Of a stretch of 64,000 nt of DNA, positions 38,768-49,700 are shown piece by piece. The DNA is from Acinetobacter sp. ANC 4805 (GTDB lineage: Bacteria > Pseudomonadota > Gammaproteobacteria > Pseudomonadales > Moraxellaceae): contig NZ_JAKZGD010000001.1 in NCBI RefSeq assembly GCF_022549495.1, forward strand, positions 248,001 to 312,000, given 5' to 3'. The position numbers and the translations under genes are program-made. Position 1 is the first letter of the stretch. The number at the start of each line of letters is the position of its first letter. A model generated the notes under the pieces. The model saw only the letters and a program-made list of their open reading frames with translations. It was not told the origin of the DNA and made no database searches.

Positions 38768-39151
38768 TTATGCTGGAATGATAACAATTCCATCCATTTC
38801 AACTAAAGCACCTTTAGGTAGGCTTGCTACACCTAAGGCTGCTCGAGCAGGGTAAGGTTGAGCAAAATATTCGCCCATGATTTGATTAACCAATTGGAAA
38901 TGAGATAGATCTGTAAGAAAGATATTCAATTTAGCGATGTCTGCTAAGCTACCACCCGCAGCCGTACATACCGCTTTAAGATTATCGAATACACGACGAA
39001 TCTGAGCCTCAATGCCTTCTACAAGTTCCATACTATATGGGTCTAAACCAATCTGACCTGAAAGGTAGAGCGTGTTGCCAACAAGAATTGCTTGAGAATA
39101 TGTTCCGATAGCAGCAGGGGCGTGTTCAGTATGAATAACTTGACGTGACAT
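38768..39151 (-). CDS. ridA: 2-iminobutanoate/2-iminopropanoate deaminase (RidA/YjgF)
   Basis: Hydrolyses reactive enamine/imine intermediates released by PLP enzymes. It has 127 residues with the family motifs [43 protein letters not shown] and the C-terminal [20 protein letters not shown], whose arginine (residue 103) is the carboxylate-binding catalytic residue. It lies 173 bases downstream of spoT on the same strand, a linkage also seen in Pseudomonas. Confidence 0.95.
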   Translation of the reverse strand: MSRQVIHTEHAPAAIGTYSQAILVGNTLYLSGQIGLDPYSMELVEGIEAQIRRVFDNLKAVCTAAGGSLADIAKLNIFLTDLSHFQLVNQIMGEYFAQPYPARAALGVASLPKGALVEMDGIVIIPA

Positions 39152-39324
39152 TAAGCTCTCCTATGTCATTGTTTCTATCTTAAACAATGCGACTTTAACA
39201 CAAAAATTTAACCACGAAACGGCTGAATACTGTTTAGTCGCTATTGTTTAGAATGATTCTTGATATTTTATTTTTATGGAATTTTCCAAATCGGAGCTTG
39301 AGTGAAAAATGCCTGATTAAGCTG

Positions 39325-41433
39325 TCAGCTGACTTTGGCAACCTCAGGTTGGTTTGTTGGCATATTTAAACGCTCAATGCGAGGGAAACCAAAGTGCATA
39401 CGTAAATCACGAATAATTTGGGCAATTTGATTACGATTACTGACCACAATATTGACATAGGTTTTTTGATCTTGCGAATGGACCATTTCTACGCCTGTTT
39501 TTGCTTTTCGACATTGGTAAATTAAGTCTGAGATCTGTTCGTCACTCATTGCCATATGGACGCAAAGGAATGCACTAAAGCGAACATCATCAATTTCTTC
39601 AGATTGCCAGTGTAAAGGCATAATATTTTCAGGATGAAGATGTTGTTCATGCAATAAGTTGCGACAGCGTGAGCGATGTACGATTAAGCCTCGTCGAGAT
39701 AGATGCCCTTGAATAGGGTCGCCTAGTACAGGGTTACAACAGTGGGCATATTTTACATCTACACCGTCAGTACCCAAAATTAAACGATCAGAAACTTCAT
39801 GGTGCTGAGAGTGGTAATCTTGTGCGAATAAGTGATTGGCGACCAATTGTGGTAGTAAATCACCAACAGCGATTTGTTCAAAAAGCGTATCTTTACTACT
39901 TAAATGTCGCCATTCGAGAACACTAATCCAATCTGCTGCTGAAAGATCATCAACGGAACGATGGAATAGTTTTAAGGCACGATTGAGCGCTTGTTGTCCA
40001 ACGAGGCGTTGTTCATCAATATCTTGCTCTCTCAGCAAATTCTGTAATGCACGACGCGCTTTTTGGGTGTTAATGAAACTGAGCCAATCAGGGTTTGGAG
40101 TGGCTAAAACGTCAGTGATGATTTCAACCACTTGCCCACTATGTAAGGGGGTCGATAATGGGCGAATTTCACCATCAACTTTTGCACCAACGGCATGGTT
40201 GCCTAGAAATAGACTGGCTGAGTAAGCAAAATCAACAACCGTTGCGCCCTGAGGAAGTTCATGTAATTGACCATGTGGTGTATATACCCAAACTTTTTCT
40301 TGGTGCAAATAATCCAGTAAGTCACTAAAAGTGGTTTTTGCGCAGTCACTATCAATCAGTGTATTTAAGTTCTGCATCGAAGCCTGAATCGCTGAGCGAC
40401 ATGCTTGAGGGGCATTTTCCCCAAGTACCACACCAAAACGTGCAGCTTTACGCATAAGTTCGGTTTGGATGGTTAAAGATAATGTCGTTTTTTCGCCTTT
40501 AAGCTTGATCATTAAGGATTGATTGCCACCCGGAAGGGGGCGACGAATATGATCGTGATATTGTAAGACTTGGAAATTATCTTTGAGTGCTTCCACTAGA
40601 CGATCACAATCCGCAATGCTTTGTAAGATGATTTCAAAAGCATGGCTATGGCTGAGTTCATTTAGGTCGATTTCATTTTTTACAAAGTGACGAAGTAATT
40701 CGATATTGTTATTTTTCTTTTTAATGCGACCTTGTAAGCTATATTTTTTTAAGAGTTCTGATAGTTTTTGCTCCCAAACAGCTTGATACTCACAGCGTTT
40801 AGGTTTGGTTTCTAAGAGTGCAGTTTGCACATCATTAAACATATCTAAATCAAGATTTTGATAACATAAATGTTCTAAGTTATCTGCCATCTCATTCATG
40901 CCAACAAGACGTGCCATCGGTACAAAAATATCAAAGGTTTCTTGAGCAATCCGTGCGCGTTTATCTGGGCGAAGCGCGCCTAATGTGGTCATATTATGAT
41001 AGCGATCTGCGAGTTTAATAATAATGACACGCGGATCTTGTAGAGTTGCTTGTAGAATTTTTCGGAATGATGCAGCTTTGTTATATTCTTTATCGCTAGA
41101 GTGGCTGAGTTTGGTGACGCCATCAACCAGTTCAGCAACGACTACCCCAAACTTTTCTCCGATTTCATCTTTGGTAAATTCAGTATCTTCAATGACATCG
41201 TGTAATAAAGCTGCCATAAGTGTGTCGGCATCTAAACGCATGTGCGCCAGAATACAACTGACTGCAATTGGGTGAAGAACATAAGGTTCACCACTTTTAC
41301 GCGTGATACCACTATGTGCTAAATCAGCAAAATCACAGGCAGCAAGTACATGTTGAATATCACTATCTTTGAGATAGGCTTCAATAATGACTTTGAGTTG
41401 TTGCTTGGCTTGGCTGACCTCTTCGCCTGGCAT
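39325..41433 (-). CDS. spoT: (p)ppGpp hydrolase SpoT with degenerate synthetase domain
   Basis: Degrades the alarmone (p)ppGpp. It has 702 residues. The N-terminal HD hydrolase domain is intact: H54, H78-D79 in LLHDVIEDT and DGVTKLSH. The next region (about residues 200-380) should be the RelA/SpoT synthetase, but the usual Y-x-S-L-H and E-V-Q-I-R-T motifs are replaced (GGNQSLMIKL, SLTIQTELM), so synthesis is unlikely. A TGS domain (VWVYTPHGQLHELPQGATVVDFAY) and a C-terminal ACT domain follow. AAAAGGTG precedes the ATG. Confidence 0.95.
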   Translation of the reverse strand: MPGEEVSQAKQQLKVIIEAYLKDSDIQHVLAACDFADLAHSGITRKSGEPYVLHPIAVSCILAHMRLDADTLMAALLHDVIEDTEFTKDEIGEKFGVVVAELVDGVTKLSHSSDKEYNKAASFRKILQATLQDPRVIIIKLADRYHNMTTLGALRPDKRARIAQETFDIFVPMARLVGMNEMADNLEHLCYQNLDLDMFNDVQTALLETKPKRCEYQAVWEQKLSELLKKYSLQGRIKKKNNNIELLRHFVKNEIDLNELSHSHAFEIILQSIADCDRLVEALKDNFQVLQYHDHIRRPLPGGNQSLMIKLKGEKTTLSLTIQTELMRKAARFGVVLGENAPQACRSAIQASMQNLNTLIDSDCAKTTFSDLLDYLHQEKVWVYTPHGQLHELPQGATVVDFAYSASLFLGNHAVGAKVDGEIRPLSTPLHSGQVVEIITDVLATPNPDWLSFINTQKARRALQNLLREQDIDEQRLVGQQALNRALKLFHRSVDDLSAADWISVLEWRHLSSKDTLFEQIAVGDLLPQLVANHLFAQDYHSQHHEVSDRLILGTDGVDVKYAHCCNPVLGDPIQGHLSRRGLIVHRSRCRNLLHEQHLHPENIMPLHWQSEEIDDVRFSAFLCVHMAMSDEQISDLIYQCRKAKTGVEMVHSQDQKTYVNIVVSNRNQIAQIIRDLRMHFGFPRIERLNMPTNQPEVAKVS

Positions 41434-41590
41434 AAAACACCTTTTAGAACATGAATTCAGTAATAGATAAGATTAGCTTCTAATGAAAAGCATATTGTGA
41501 AACTTGTCAATTTTTTCATTGGAAAAACTCGTAAATTTTTTCAATGAAACATATTGTTTTTACCAATATAGCGCTGATTTTTCAACAAAC

Positions 41591-41622
41591 AAAAAAGCCC
41601 AGTGTCTTCACAATGGGCTTTT
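41591..41622 (-). terminator. Terminator between rpoZ and spoT
   Basis: The stem is AAAAGCCCAGTG with CAATGGGCTTTT. On the minus strand a T run follows, so it probably ends gmk-rpoZ transcripts before spoT. Confidence 0.75.
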
Positions 41623-41640
41623 GCACAAAGCAAATTCAAT

Positions 41641-41919
41641 TTAGAAAGAAAAACCTTCTAAATTTAATGAGTTTGTAGACAATACCATGTCAAGATTCGA
41701 AGTTTGGTAATCTTGATCACGTTGTTTTAAAATTTCTTTAGTGACATGACCTGCCGCAATTTCACGTAATGAAACGACTGTTGGTTTATCATTGTCCCAT
41801 TCTACAGTTGGTTCCATACCTTGACGTGCTAATTGACGTGCACGTTTACTCGCTACCAGTACCAACTCAAAACGGTTATCTACATGGTCTAAACAATCTT
41901 CAACGGTTACACGTGCCAT
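41641..41919 (-). CDS. rpoZ: RNA polymerase omega subunit
   Basis: Small subunit that helps assemble RNA polymerase and forms part of a ppGpp site. It has 92 residues, starting [34 protein letters not shown], the conserved core. It lies 69 bases downstream of gmk and upstream of spoT, the standard gmk-rpoZ-spoT order of proteobacteria. Confidence 0.96.
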   Translation of the reverse strand: MARVTVEDCLDHVDNRFELVLVASKRARQLARQGMEPTVEWDNDKPTVVSLREIAAGHVTKEILKQRDQDYQTSNLDMVLSTNSLNLEGFSF

Positions 41920-41988
41920 AAGTTATCTCGTTTGAGCATCACATTTGAAAGACTAAATAGTATAAAAGGCTTTTCTGCAAGACTCAAG

Positions 41989-42612
41989 TTATTCACGATG
42001 TAGAGTAATTAAGTTTTCAATAAGCTGCTGATGACGAGTGCTTTGCTGTAGGGTAACTAAGCGATTTGCGGTGATAATCGCTTCTAATTCATGTACAGCT
42101 TTGTTGAAATCATCATTAATAATAATGTAATCAAAGTTTGCGAAATGACGCATGTCTTCCACAGCACAGCTTAAACGATGTTCAATCACTTCAACTGAAT
42201 CTGTACCACGATTTGATAATCGTTGTCTTAAATCATATTGCGTTGGTGGCAAGATAAAAATTTGTTTTGATTCAGGAAAAAGTCGACGAACTTGATCAGC
42301 ACCCTGCCAGTCAATTTCGAGCAGTACATCATGCCCTTGTTGAAGTTGTTCTTGTACTTTGGCTTGAGATGTGCCGTAGTAATTACCAAATACTTCTGCG
42401 TATTCAATAAAACCACCTTGTGCGACTTGGTCTAAAAACGTTTCGGTGTTGGTAAAATGATAGTGAACACCATCAAGCTCACCAGAACGTTGACCACGTG
42501 TCGTATGTGAGACAGAAACATGTAGATTGCTGACTCGATCGAGTAGGGCTTTAACTAGAGATGTTTTGCCCGTTCCTGATGCCGCAGAAACGACAAACAA
42601 TAGACCCGACAT
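41989..42612 (-). CDS. gmk: Guanylate kinase
   Basis: Phosphorylates GMP to GDP. It has 207 residues from ATG 42612, where MSGLLFVVSAASGTGKTSLV gives the Walker A SGTGKTS at once; an upstream frame adds 18 unlikely residues. SHTTRGQRSGELDGVHYHF is the GMP-binding region, and RLSNRGTDS is in the lid. It is divergent from ispH across about 100 bases. Confidence 0.96.
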   Translation of the reverse strand: MSGLLFVVSAASGTGKTSLVKALLDRVSNLHVSVSHTTRGQRSGELDGVHYHFTNTETFLDQVAQGGFIEYAEVFGNYYGTSQAKVQEQLQQGHDVLLEIDWQGADQVRRLFPESKQIFILPPTQYDLRQRLSNRGTDSVEVIEHRLSCAVEDMRHFANFDYIIINDDFNKAVHELEAIITANRLVTLQQSTRHQQLIENLITLHRE

Positions 42613-42714
42613 GATATTTTTCCTGATATGATAAAATATCTTGGCTATTGTAGTGTAGCGTGCCATTAAACGAAATAGTTTGGCATAAATATTCAGGTGA
42701 TAAGAGAGGATGTT

Positions 42715-43665
42715 ATGGAAATTGTGTTGGCCAATCCACGAGGCTTTTGTGCTGGTGTTGACCGTGCTATAGCAATCGTTAATCGGGCACTAGAATGTTT
42801 TAATCCGCCAATTTATGTACGTCATGAAGTGGTCCATAACAAGTTTGTTGTTGATGACCTACGTCAGCGTGGCGCGGTTTTTGTAGATGAGCTTGATCAA
42901 GTGCCTGATGATTCGATTGTAATCTTTAGTGCGCATGGCGTGTCTAAAGCAGTACAACAAGAAGCGGATCGCCGTGGTCTAAAAGTCTTTGATGCGACTT
43001 GCCCTCTAGTAACCAAAGTGCATATTGAGGTAACTAAATATGCAAGAGAGGGGACTGAAGCAATTTTGATTGGACATGAAGGGCACCCTGAAGTTGAAGG
43101 TACGATGGGGCAATATGATAAATTGAATGGCGGCAAGATTTATCTTGTTGAAGATGAAGCAGATGTTGAAGCTTTGATCGTAGAACATCCAGAGAAGGTT
43201 GCATTTGTGACGCAAACAACACTGTCGATTGATGATACAGCGAAGGTTATTGATGCATTGAGAACTAAGTTCCCAAAGATTCAAGGGCCAAGAAAAGATG
43301 ATATTTGTTATGCTACCCAAAACCGTCAAGATGCAGTCCGTGATTTAGCTGAACAGTGTGATGTGGTTTTAGTTGTAGGTTCTCCAAATTCATCGAATTC
43401 AAATCGTTTGCGTGAATTAGCAGAGCGTATGGGTAAAGCGGCTTATCTAGTCGATAATGCGGATCAACTCGAAAAAGAATGGTTTAAACAAGAAAATAAA
43501 ATCGGTGTAACAGCAGGTGCATCTGCACCAGAAATCTTGATTAAGCAGGTGATTCAACGCTTACAAGACTGGGGTGCAACACCGCCTAAAGAGCTAGACG
43601 GACGAGAAGAAAATATCACGTTTAGTTTGCCTAAAGAGTTGCGGATTCAGGTGATACAAGCCTAA
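42715..43665 (+). CDS. ispH: 4-hydroxy-3-methylbut-2-enyl diphosphate reductase
   Basis: Last step of the MEP isoprenoid pathway, an iron-sulfur enzyme (LytB). It has 316 residues from ATG 42715 behind GAGAGGA. Cluster cysteines are C12 ([10 protein letters not shown]), C96 ([11 protein letters not shown]) and C198 ([11 protein letters not shown]); [12 protein letters not shown] and the SSNSNRL motif are also intact. It ends at a terminator and is followed by minor pilin genes; ispH is also next to minor pilin genes in P. aeruginosa. Confidence 0.97.
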   Translation: MEIVLANPRGFCAGVDRAIAIVNRALECFNPPIYVRHEVVHNKFVVDDLRQRGAVFVDELDQVPDDSIVIFSAHGVSKAVQQEADRRGLKVFDATCPLVTKVHIEVTKYAREGTEAILIGHEGHPEVEGTMGQYDKLNGGKIYLVEDEADVEALIVEHPEKVAFVTQTTLSIDDTAKVIDALRTKFPKIQGPRKDDICYATQNRQDAVRDLAEQCDVVLVVGSPNSSNSNRLRELAERMGKAAYLVDNADQLEKEWFKQENKIGVTAGASAPEILIKQVIQRLQDWGATPPKELDGREENITFSLPKELRIQVIQA

Positions 43666-43688
43666 CTCTGATCGAAAAATGTGAACTT

Positions 43689-43722
43689 AAAACGGATGGA
43701 GTGCGCTCTATCCGTTTTTTTA
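43689..43722 (+). terminator. Terminator after ispH
   Basis: The stem AAACGGAT..GAG pairs with CTC..ATCCGTTT and has a 4-base loop. A T run follows. Confidence 0.85.
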
Positions 43723-43805
43723 TGGTGCTTATCTGCTTTGTATTGGTTCTGTAAAAATAAGATTTAATATAGAGTAAGGAATTTTAATAAATTAGGTGTA
43801 GAACG

Positions 43806-44321
43806 ATGGGGAACAGTCGAGGATTCACCTTAATAGAATTGATGGTGACATTAATGATTGTTGCTATTTTAGCAACGCTTGCTATGCCGCCTTTAGGTGA
43901 TATGTTGACACGACAAAAGCTTGATGCATCAACACGTGAATTTATGGCTACATTAAGCCAAGCGAGATCGCAAGCGGCGGTATTAAGAACAACAGTTGCA
44001 ATATGTCCAAGTCGGTTGTCAACAGATCCAGATGTTACTAAAGAAGAATGTGCACAAGCTGCTATTCCCACCGCGTATACGGCTGCAGCTGTAGAGACAG
44101 ATGGACAAACAAAAATTTTAAACAGTCGTGTTTTCTTGGTTGATATTGACTCTAAAGTCAGTATTGAGTCGACGAGTGCTTCTTTTGTTGTATTTAATGC
44201 TACAGGCAGTGTAGCAGCTGTAACCAATTTTAGACTCTGTGCTTCAGGAAATAAGCGGTTGATAACGGTAGCTCGTTTAGGTGGTTTAACTCTAACAAAA
44301 AATACGGGTGCATGCGCATGA
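43806..44321 (+). CDS. fimU: Minor pseudopilin, GspH/FimT family
   Basis: Pilus-initiating minor pilin (171 residues). The leader MGNSRG is followed by FTLIELMVTLMIVAILATLAMP with Glu5, then the GspH/FimT domain (LDASTREFMATLSQARSQAAVLR). It opens the operon fimU-pilV-pilW-pilX-pilY1-comE-comF. FimT-like proteins of this family can bind DNA during natural transformation; whether this one does is unknown. Confidence 0.9.
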   Translation: MGNSRGFTLIELMVTLMIVAILATLAMPPLGDMLTRQKLDASTREFMATLSQARSQAAVLRTTVAICPSRLSTDPDVTKEECAQAAIPTAYTAAAVETDGQTKILNSRVFLVDIDSKVSIESTSASFVVFNATGSVAAVTNFRLCASGNKRLITVARLGGLTLTKNTGACA

Positions 44322-44860
44322 TAAGTATAAAAAGTCAGCAAGGCGTTGGCCTCGTAGAGGTTTTAGTTGCATTGCTATTACTAGCTGTTGGTGTACTCGG
44401 CTATAGTATTTTGCAATTCAGAGCAATAGATGCCTCAAGTGAAGCTTTAACTCGTTCTCAGGGGGTATTGGTTTTACGAAGCCTTGCAGAAGGTATTCGG
44501 GCGAACCCTACTGGCCAAGTGAACTATCCAGCAGCTGTGCGTAATTATACCAATATAACAGCTCTACCTACTGCACCAACAACATCTTGTTTCAATCCTG
44601 CAGTGATTTGTACTCCTGCACAGGCAGCAACCTATGATGCTTATTTTGCGGCTAAAACAGCATTTGAATTGGGTATGAATATTACGATGACGGCATGCCC
44701 AGGCACCACCACAGCACCTGTTCAGCGGCAATGTCTTTTTGCAGCTTGGGGGGACACGGTACTTAGTGTTACTGGTACAAATGCGGATATTAGTCAGTGT
44801 ATGTCGGCGACAGGTGTATATGTGAATAATTCTAAATGTTTAATGATGGAGGCATATTAA
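44312..44860 (+). CDS. pilV: Minor pilin PilV (ComB-like)
   Basis: A 182-residue pseudopilin with a type IV prepilin N-terminus QQG-VGLVEVLVALLLLAVGVLGYS; Glu5 is present. EALTRSQGVLVLRSLAEGIRANP is the typical PilV continuation. The ATG at 44312 overlaps the fimU end; ATG 44318 (ATGA overlap) is nearly as good. It corresponds by position to A. baylyi comB. Confidence 0.9.
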   Translation: MRMISIKSQQGVGLVEVLVALLLLAVGVLGYSILQFRAIDASSEALTRSQGVLVLRSLAEGIRANPTGQVNYPAAVRNYTNITALPTAPTTSCFNPAVICTPAQAATYDAYFAAKTAFELGMNITMTACPGTTTAPVQRQCLFAAWGDTVLSVTGTNADISQCMSATGVYVNNSKCLMMEAY

Positions 44861-44861
44861 A

Positions 44862-45869
44862 ATGAATCAGCTTCCGAAAAAAAATAGTCCAATCGCTAAG
44901 CAGCAAGGTTTTACCCTGATTGAATTGATGATTGCCTTGGTTTTAGGTCTACTCATTAGTGCGGCAGCGTTACAATTGTTTACAGGTAGTGTTTTATCCT
45001 CACGTATGCAGCAGGCAAATGACGAATTACAAAACAGTGGAATCTTTGGATTAGATTACATTGTTCGTGATATTCGATTGGCAAATTATGACAATGTTAA
45101 TAATCCAGAATTAAATGAACAAACACCTTGGGGGGGAATTGTTCTTACAGCAAATACTGGAGTAGTAAGCAATACGAATTTGCCAATTCCTGCAGCAGCA
45201 CCCTTTATTGCACAGGGTTTATTGACGCATAGTGTTGGCACTGGCGAGGCAGTAAGCTCTATTCAAAATCAGTGGCAAGGTTTATCCAATGTAGATTTGC
45301 AAAGTGATCAATTAACCATTCAATTTGTTGCGCCAAATGACATGATGAATTGTGAAGGAGCAAATGTACAAGCTGATGATTATGTTATCCAACGTTATTT
45401 TTTACGTCGTGATCCTGCGACGGCAACTTCAGGAGCAGATTACGGTTTGGCCTGCGATGCAAACACACCAACCCCTGCAGGAACGGCAGCTGTCTCAAGA
45501 CCTACAACATTGACTGGGTTTGGAGATGCAGGAGAAATGATTATTCCCCGTGTAGATCATTTTACGCTCCAGTTAGGTGCTCGAACATCCACAGGAAATC
45601 TAGCTTATTATACGGTTAATCAATATCGTCAACTTGCAACAACAGCAAGAGCTGCTACTCCAGCTACAGCGCCACCAAGAATTGTTTCGGTGAAATTTGC
45701 AGTATTAGTTCGTTCTTTAGATGATACAAAAAACTCATCCATTGATCTTACAAAACGCATAGACATGTTGAATCAAAGTGTTCAGTTGGTAAATAGGGAT
45801 ACTAAATACGCTCGTCGTGTATATACAACAACGGTTGCGCTCCGAAATGGATTAGGAGAAAAAATATGA
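44862..45869 (+). CDS. pilW: Minor pilin PilW
   Basis: A 335-residue minor pilin with leader ending KQQG, then [27 protein letters not shown], and a long C-terminal domain typical of PilW/GspJ-like proteins. One base separates it from pilV. Its stop overlaps the pilX start (ATGA). It forms part of the tip complex that carries PilY1. Confidence 0.92.
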   Translation: MNQLPKKNSPIAKQQGFTLIELMIALVLGLLISAAALQLFTGSVLSSRMQQANDELQNSGIFGLDYIVRDIRLANYDNVNNPELNEQTPWGGIVLTANTGVVSNTNLPIPAAAPFIAQGLLTHSVGTGEAVSSIQNQWQGLSNVDLQSDQLTIQFVAPNDMMNCEGANVQADDYVIQRYFLRRDPATATSGADYGLACDANTPTPAGTAAVSRPTTLTGFGDAGEMIIPRVDHFTLQLGARTSTGNLAYYTVNQYRQLATTARAATPATAPPRIVSVKFAVLVRSLDDTKNSSIDLTKRIDMLNQSVQLVNRDTKYARRVYTTTVALRNGLGEKI

Positions 45870-46696
45870 GAATAAGTTACCGTCAACAACGAGGTGCTAC
45901 TTTAATTGTGGTATTAATTTTATTATTAATCATTACGGTTATTGGTATCTTTGCCATTCGTACTGCGATGACATCTTTAAATATCGCAACGAATAGTCAA
46001 ATTTCACAGTTATTGGTGCAAACGGGTGATACTCCGACAAATCAATTTGTAAACGTTTCTGCATATGATGCTTTAAGAAGTGCTGATATTGCGATTGGCG
46101 CGGCAATTACAGAACATATTAATGCACCAGGCAAAGAATATATTTTCTGTTACAGACCAACATCTGATCAGCGCATGGGGGCGACCTTGGATGTTACCGT
46201 ATTGATTCCACCTGAGAAAACTGACCTACCTAATACTAAAGCGACGATTGACTCGACCCAATCAAATCGTAGTGGGTTTTGTGATTTAGAAAAAGATTTT
46301 GGAAGTGCGCGTGAGGCAGTGGTTACCCAAGTGGCTGTACGAATACCCACAAGTTCACAAGGTAACGTGGTTGGTGCACACTTAGAGCGAAATTCGGACT
46401 TGAGTAAACAATCACTTGTTCAGAAAAGTAAGGGTGATGATGCACGTGTACGTATTACCACGACTTCAATCTTACCAAGCTATGCAACAAAAGATTTGGC
46501 GACTGTACAAGAAGAATGCATTGGTTCGGCGACATCCGTTGGATATATCAATGACAATCTTGATGACGATGTTGCTGGGAAACGAACCATGGCAGAGTGT
46601 TTATCTGGTTACGGTATACCGGTAAATGTGCAAGTACAAGAGCTGCTTCTGCAACAATTTACAGAGCAAGTCAGTGCGCCGATACCAACACCTTAA
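45866..46696 (+). CDS. pilX: Minor pilin PilX
   Basis: A 276-residue GspK-like minor pilin: QQRG-ATLIVVLILLLIITVIGIFAIRTAMTSL. Residue 5 of the mature form is Val instead of Glu, as is common for the tip-most GspK/PilX type. It overlaps pilW by four bases and precedes pilY1. Predicted to cap the pilus and bind PilY1. Confidence 0.9.
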   Translation: MRISYRQQRGATLIVVLILLLIITVIGIFAIRTAMTSLNIATNSQISQLLVQTGDTPTNQFVNVSAYDALRSADIAIGAAITEHINAPGKEYIFCYRPTSDQRMGATLDVTVLIPPEKTDLPNTKATIDSTQSNRSGFCDLEKDFGSAREAVVTQVAVRIPTSSQGNVVGAHLERNSDLSKQSLVQKSKGDDARVRITTTSILPSYATKDLATVQEECIGSATSVGYINDNLDDDVAGKRTMAECLSGYGIPVNVQVQELLLQQFTEQVSAPIPTP

Positions 46697-46715
46697 TGAA
46701 AATGGGAGAATGATA

Positions 46716-49700
46716 ATGAAAAAACTAAATAATAGGTTAAATTCCCAAAATCAAATTCATCGTATTCAATATGGTGTATCATTTGCTTGGGCATTTACTG
46801 GAACAATGCTAGTCGCTTCTTCAGTTGCTCAAGCCACTGATTTACAAATTTATGCTGTGCCAACAGCAGGTAAAAAAACCATTGTTATGATGTTGGATAC
46901 CTCCGGTTCAATGGGGCGTACTCTTAGCGCTGGTTATAGTTTGTATGATGATTATGGTCTAACCAGTAGTACCTGTACTGTGACCTCAGTAGCAAGCTCT
47001 ACGACACCATCGTATACACGTTATTACTGTCCGGTAGCAGCAAGTACTACAAATACAAAAGTTAAGGACGCATCTTCAGGATGTGAAGTTCAGTCTGGTG
47101 GTGACTACCGTTGTTATGACCGACTCACACGTATGAAAGATGGTATGTTTACCCTCTTAAATAGTAATAATCCAACATTAGATAATGTTCGTGTGGGTTT
47201 GGGGCATTTCTCAGGTTATAACTCAGGAACAACGAATGGTGATGGTTCAACAGGTGAGATTTTAGTCGCAGCTAAGGTGCTAGGAGCACCTGGCTCTACA
47301 CATCGAACGGCATTAAAGAGTGCAGTGGCAGGCTTAGTTGCAAGTGCTGGTACACCATCTGCACATGCATTTGCTGAAGCAGCAGCTTATCTAATGGGAA
47401 CATCGACCTACTCTGAAACCCAAACATATCGTGATATTGCTGTTGAAAAACAACGATTAATTAGGCGTTATAGTCGAGTTGCTGTAACGGTAAGTGGTAG
47501 AACATATTATCGTTATACATATACGTATCAATTTTCAACATGCCAAAGCCTAAATGCAACGACATTTGGAAATACAAATACACAAAGTTGTGCAAATTGG
47601 GGAACATCTACAAATACCTCATATCGAGATCCAAGTAATACAACACGAACAACCAGTAGTTCGAATCCTGAATGGGTTAATCAACCATGGAGTGCGGATT
47701 ATGATTCAACAAGCCCAAGCTCTATTTCAAATCCAAATCGAGATACAGATCAAACGATTATTTTTAGACTAAATGAATCTCAATTGTATCAAATTACTGC
47801 TGATGCAAATAGTGGTATACCGAAGTCAAAGAGTCGAGATACAACCTCGAATCCAGATATTGTCATGGATCGAACAGCATCGAACTTGAATGCTATATAT
47901 AAGTCACCATTACCAGCATCAGCTGACAGAGTGTCTTGTGATGGTCAAGGTATTTATTTCTTATCGGATGGTGCTGCGAATAGTTCAAGTACATCAGAAG
48001 CAACCCAAGTGATGTCAAAAGCTTTAGGGAATAATGGTACTGGTTTTAGTTGTACTGGGGGCTTGACTAATACAGGTAGTGATTCCGCTTGGGATTGTAT
48101 GGGCGAGTTTGCCAAAAAATTATATGATGGCACAAATAACCCCGCAGGTGTTTCAATTCAGACAGCTTTTGTTGGTTTCGGTGCGGTCATGAATAATTTG
48201 ACAGCAAGTAGTGGAGCTGGTGATGCTCGAAATGCTTGTCGAATGAGTTCTCGTACTCAAGCTGATCGAACAAGTAATGATGCTTGTTCACCTGATCAAG
48301 GAACTTATTCTGTTAATAGTCCAGGTTATGGTAATGGTGGATTCTTCCCAACACAAAGTGCTGCGGGTATTACAGATAGTGTTATTGCTTTTATTAATAA
48401 CTTAGGTTCAGCGCCTTTAGAGCCATTAACAACAGGTGCGATTTCTGTTCCTATTGATGATTTGGATCCTTCAGGTCTGCAACCGTATGGTTATTTACGT
48501 GCATTAGAGCCTAATCCACAAAGTAATAAGGTGGTTTGGTCTGGCAACCTTAAAAAATATAAAGTTGCTTTAACGGGTACAAATGCTGGTGCGTTTACTT
48601 CTGTGAATGGAACGGCCCTTGTTTATAATAACCAAGGTGGTTTTAATACCAATACCAAAGATAATTGGAACAGTGCAAGCGTTTACCGAAATACGAGTTA
48701 TGATGATGGTGGTATTGTTAACCTAGGTGGGGCATATTCACGTGTACCTATGCCTATTTTAGGTCAAGTTCAGAACTTAAGTAAGACACCAAAAGAATAT
48801 GCTTTAACTGCAACGCCAGATGCGGTAAGAACATTATTTACAGATGTTGCTGTAACTGGTGGCAGTACCTTGACTGGAGTCGCGAATAATGGTGCGAGCT
48901 TGTTACGGATTCCTGAAGGACCAATACCAAGTACTAATTCGGCGACATATGTTTTAGGCAAGTTTTCTACACAACTTGGTCTAAAAGATTTCCCGTTACT
49001 CATTAAGCAAAAGCTTTTAAACTATTTGGGATATAGTGTCCCTTTAGATGAAACTGCGACGGCCTTACCTCTTTCATTAACTACACCGAATACACCAAAT
49101 TTAGCGATGGGTGGAAGTATCCATTCTTATCCTATTCAATTGACTTATTCAGGCACACTAGATTCAACAGGTAAGTTAACCAGCACACGAAGTCAATCCG
49201 TTTTATATGGAACGATGGATGGTGGTTTGCATATAGTTGATGGTGAAACTGGTGTGGAGCAAATGGTTTTTGTTCCTGCGGAGTTGTTGAGAACAACACT
49301 CACTTCAAAGGCTTTAGTGAAAGGTCAAGATGATGCGGATGCTCCAGTACATGGTGTTGATGCAGCATGGGTTGCAGATGCTGCGTATTCAGCTCAAAAA
49401 GCAGCAACAGCTGGCGCAAGTAGTCTTGTGAAAGCACGCCAAATGAATGTCTATGGCGGGTTGCGAATGGGAGGAAGTAGTTATTATGGACTAGATGTTT
49501 TAGATCCTAGCGCACCAAAATTCCTGTTCAGAATAGGTGCAGATCAGTCTCCTTATTCACGTATGGGGCAATCGTGGTCTAAGCCGATTCTCGCTAATGT
49601 TCGCTATAATAATAAAATTAGACGCGTCATGATTGTTGGTGGTGGCTATGATCAATGCTATGAAAATCCAAAATTTGAGTTTGGAAAAGTGTTGTCATAT

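Noticed and set aside
43784..44341. 185-codon minus-strand open frame opposite fimU
   Set aside because: The plus-strand frame has the prepilin signature and operon context; the opposite frame has neither.
46626..46715. Longer start for pilY1 inside pilX
   Set aside because: The extension removes the signal peptide from the N-terminus; ATG 46716 has GGGAG at good spacing.
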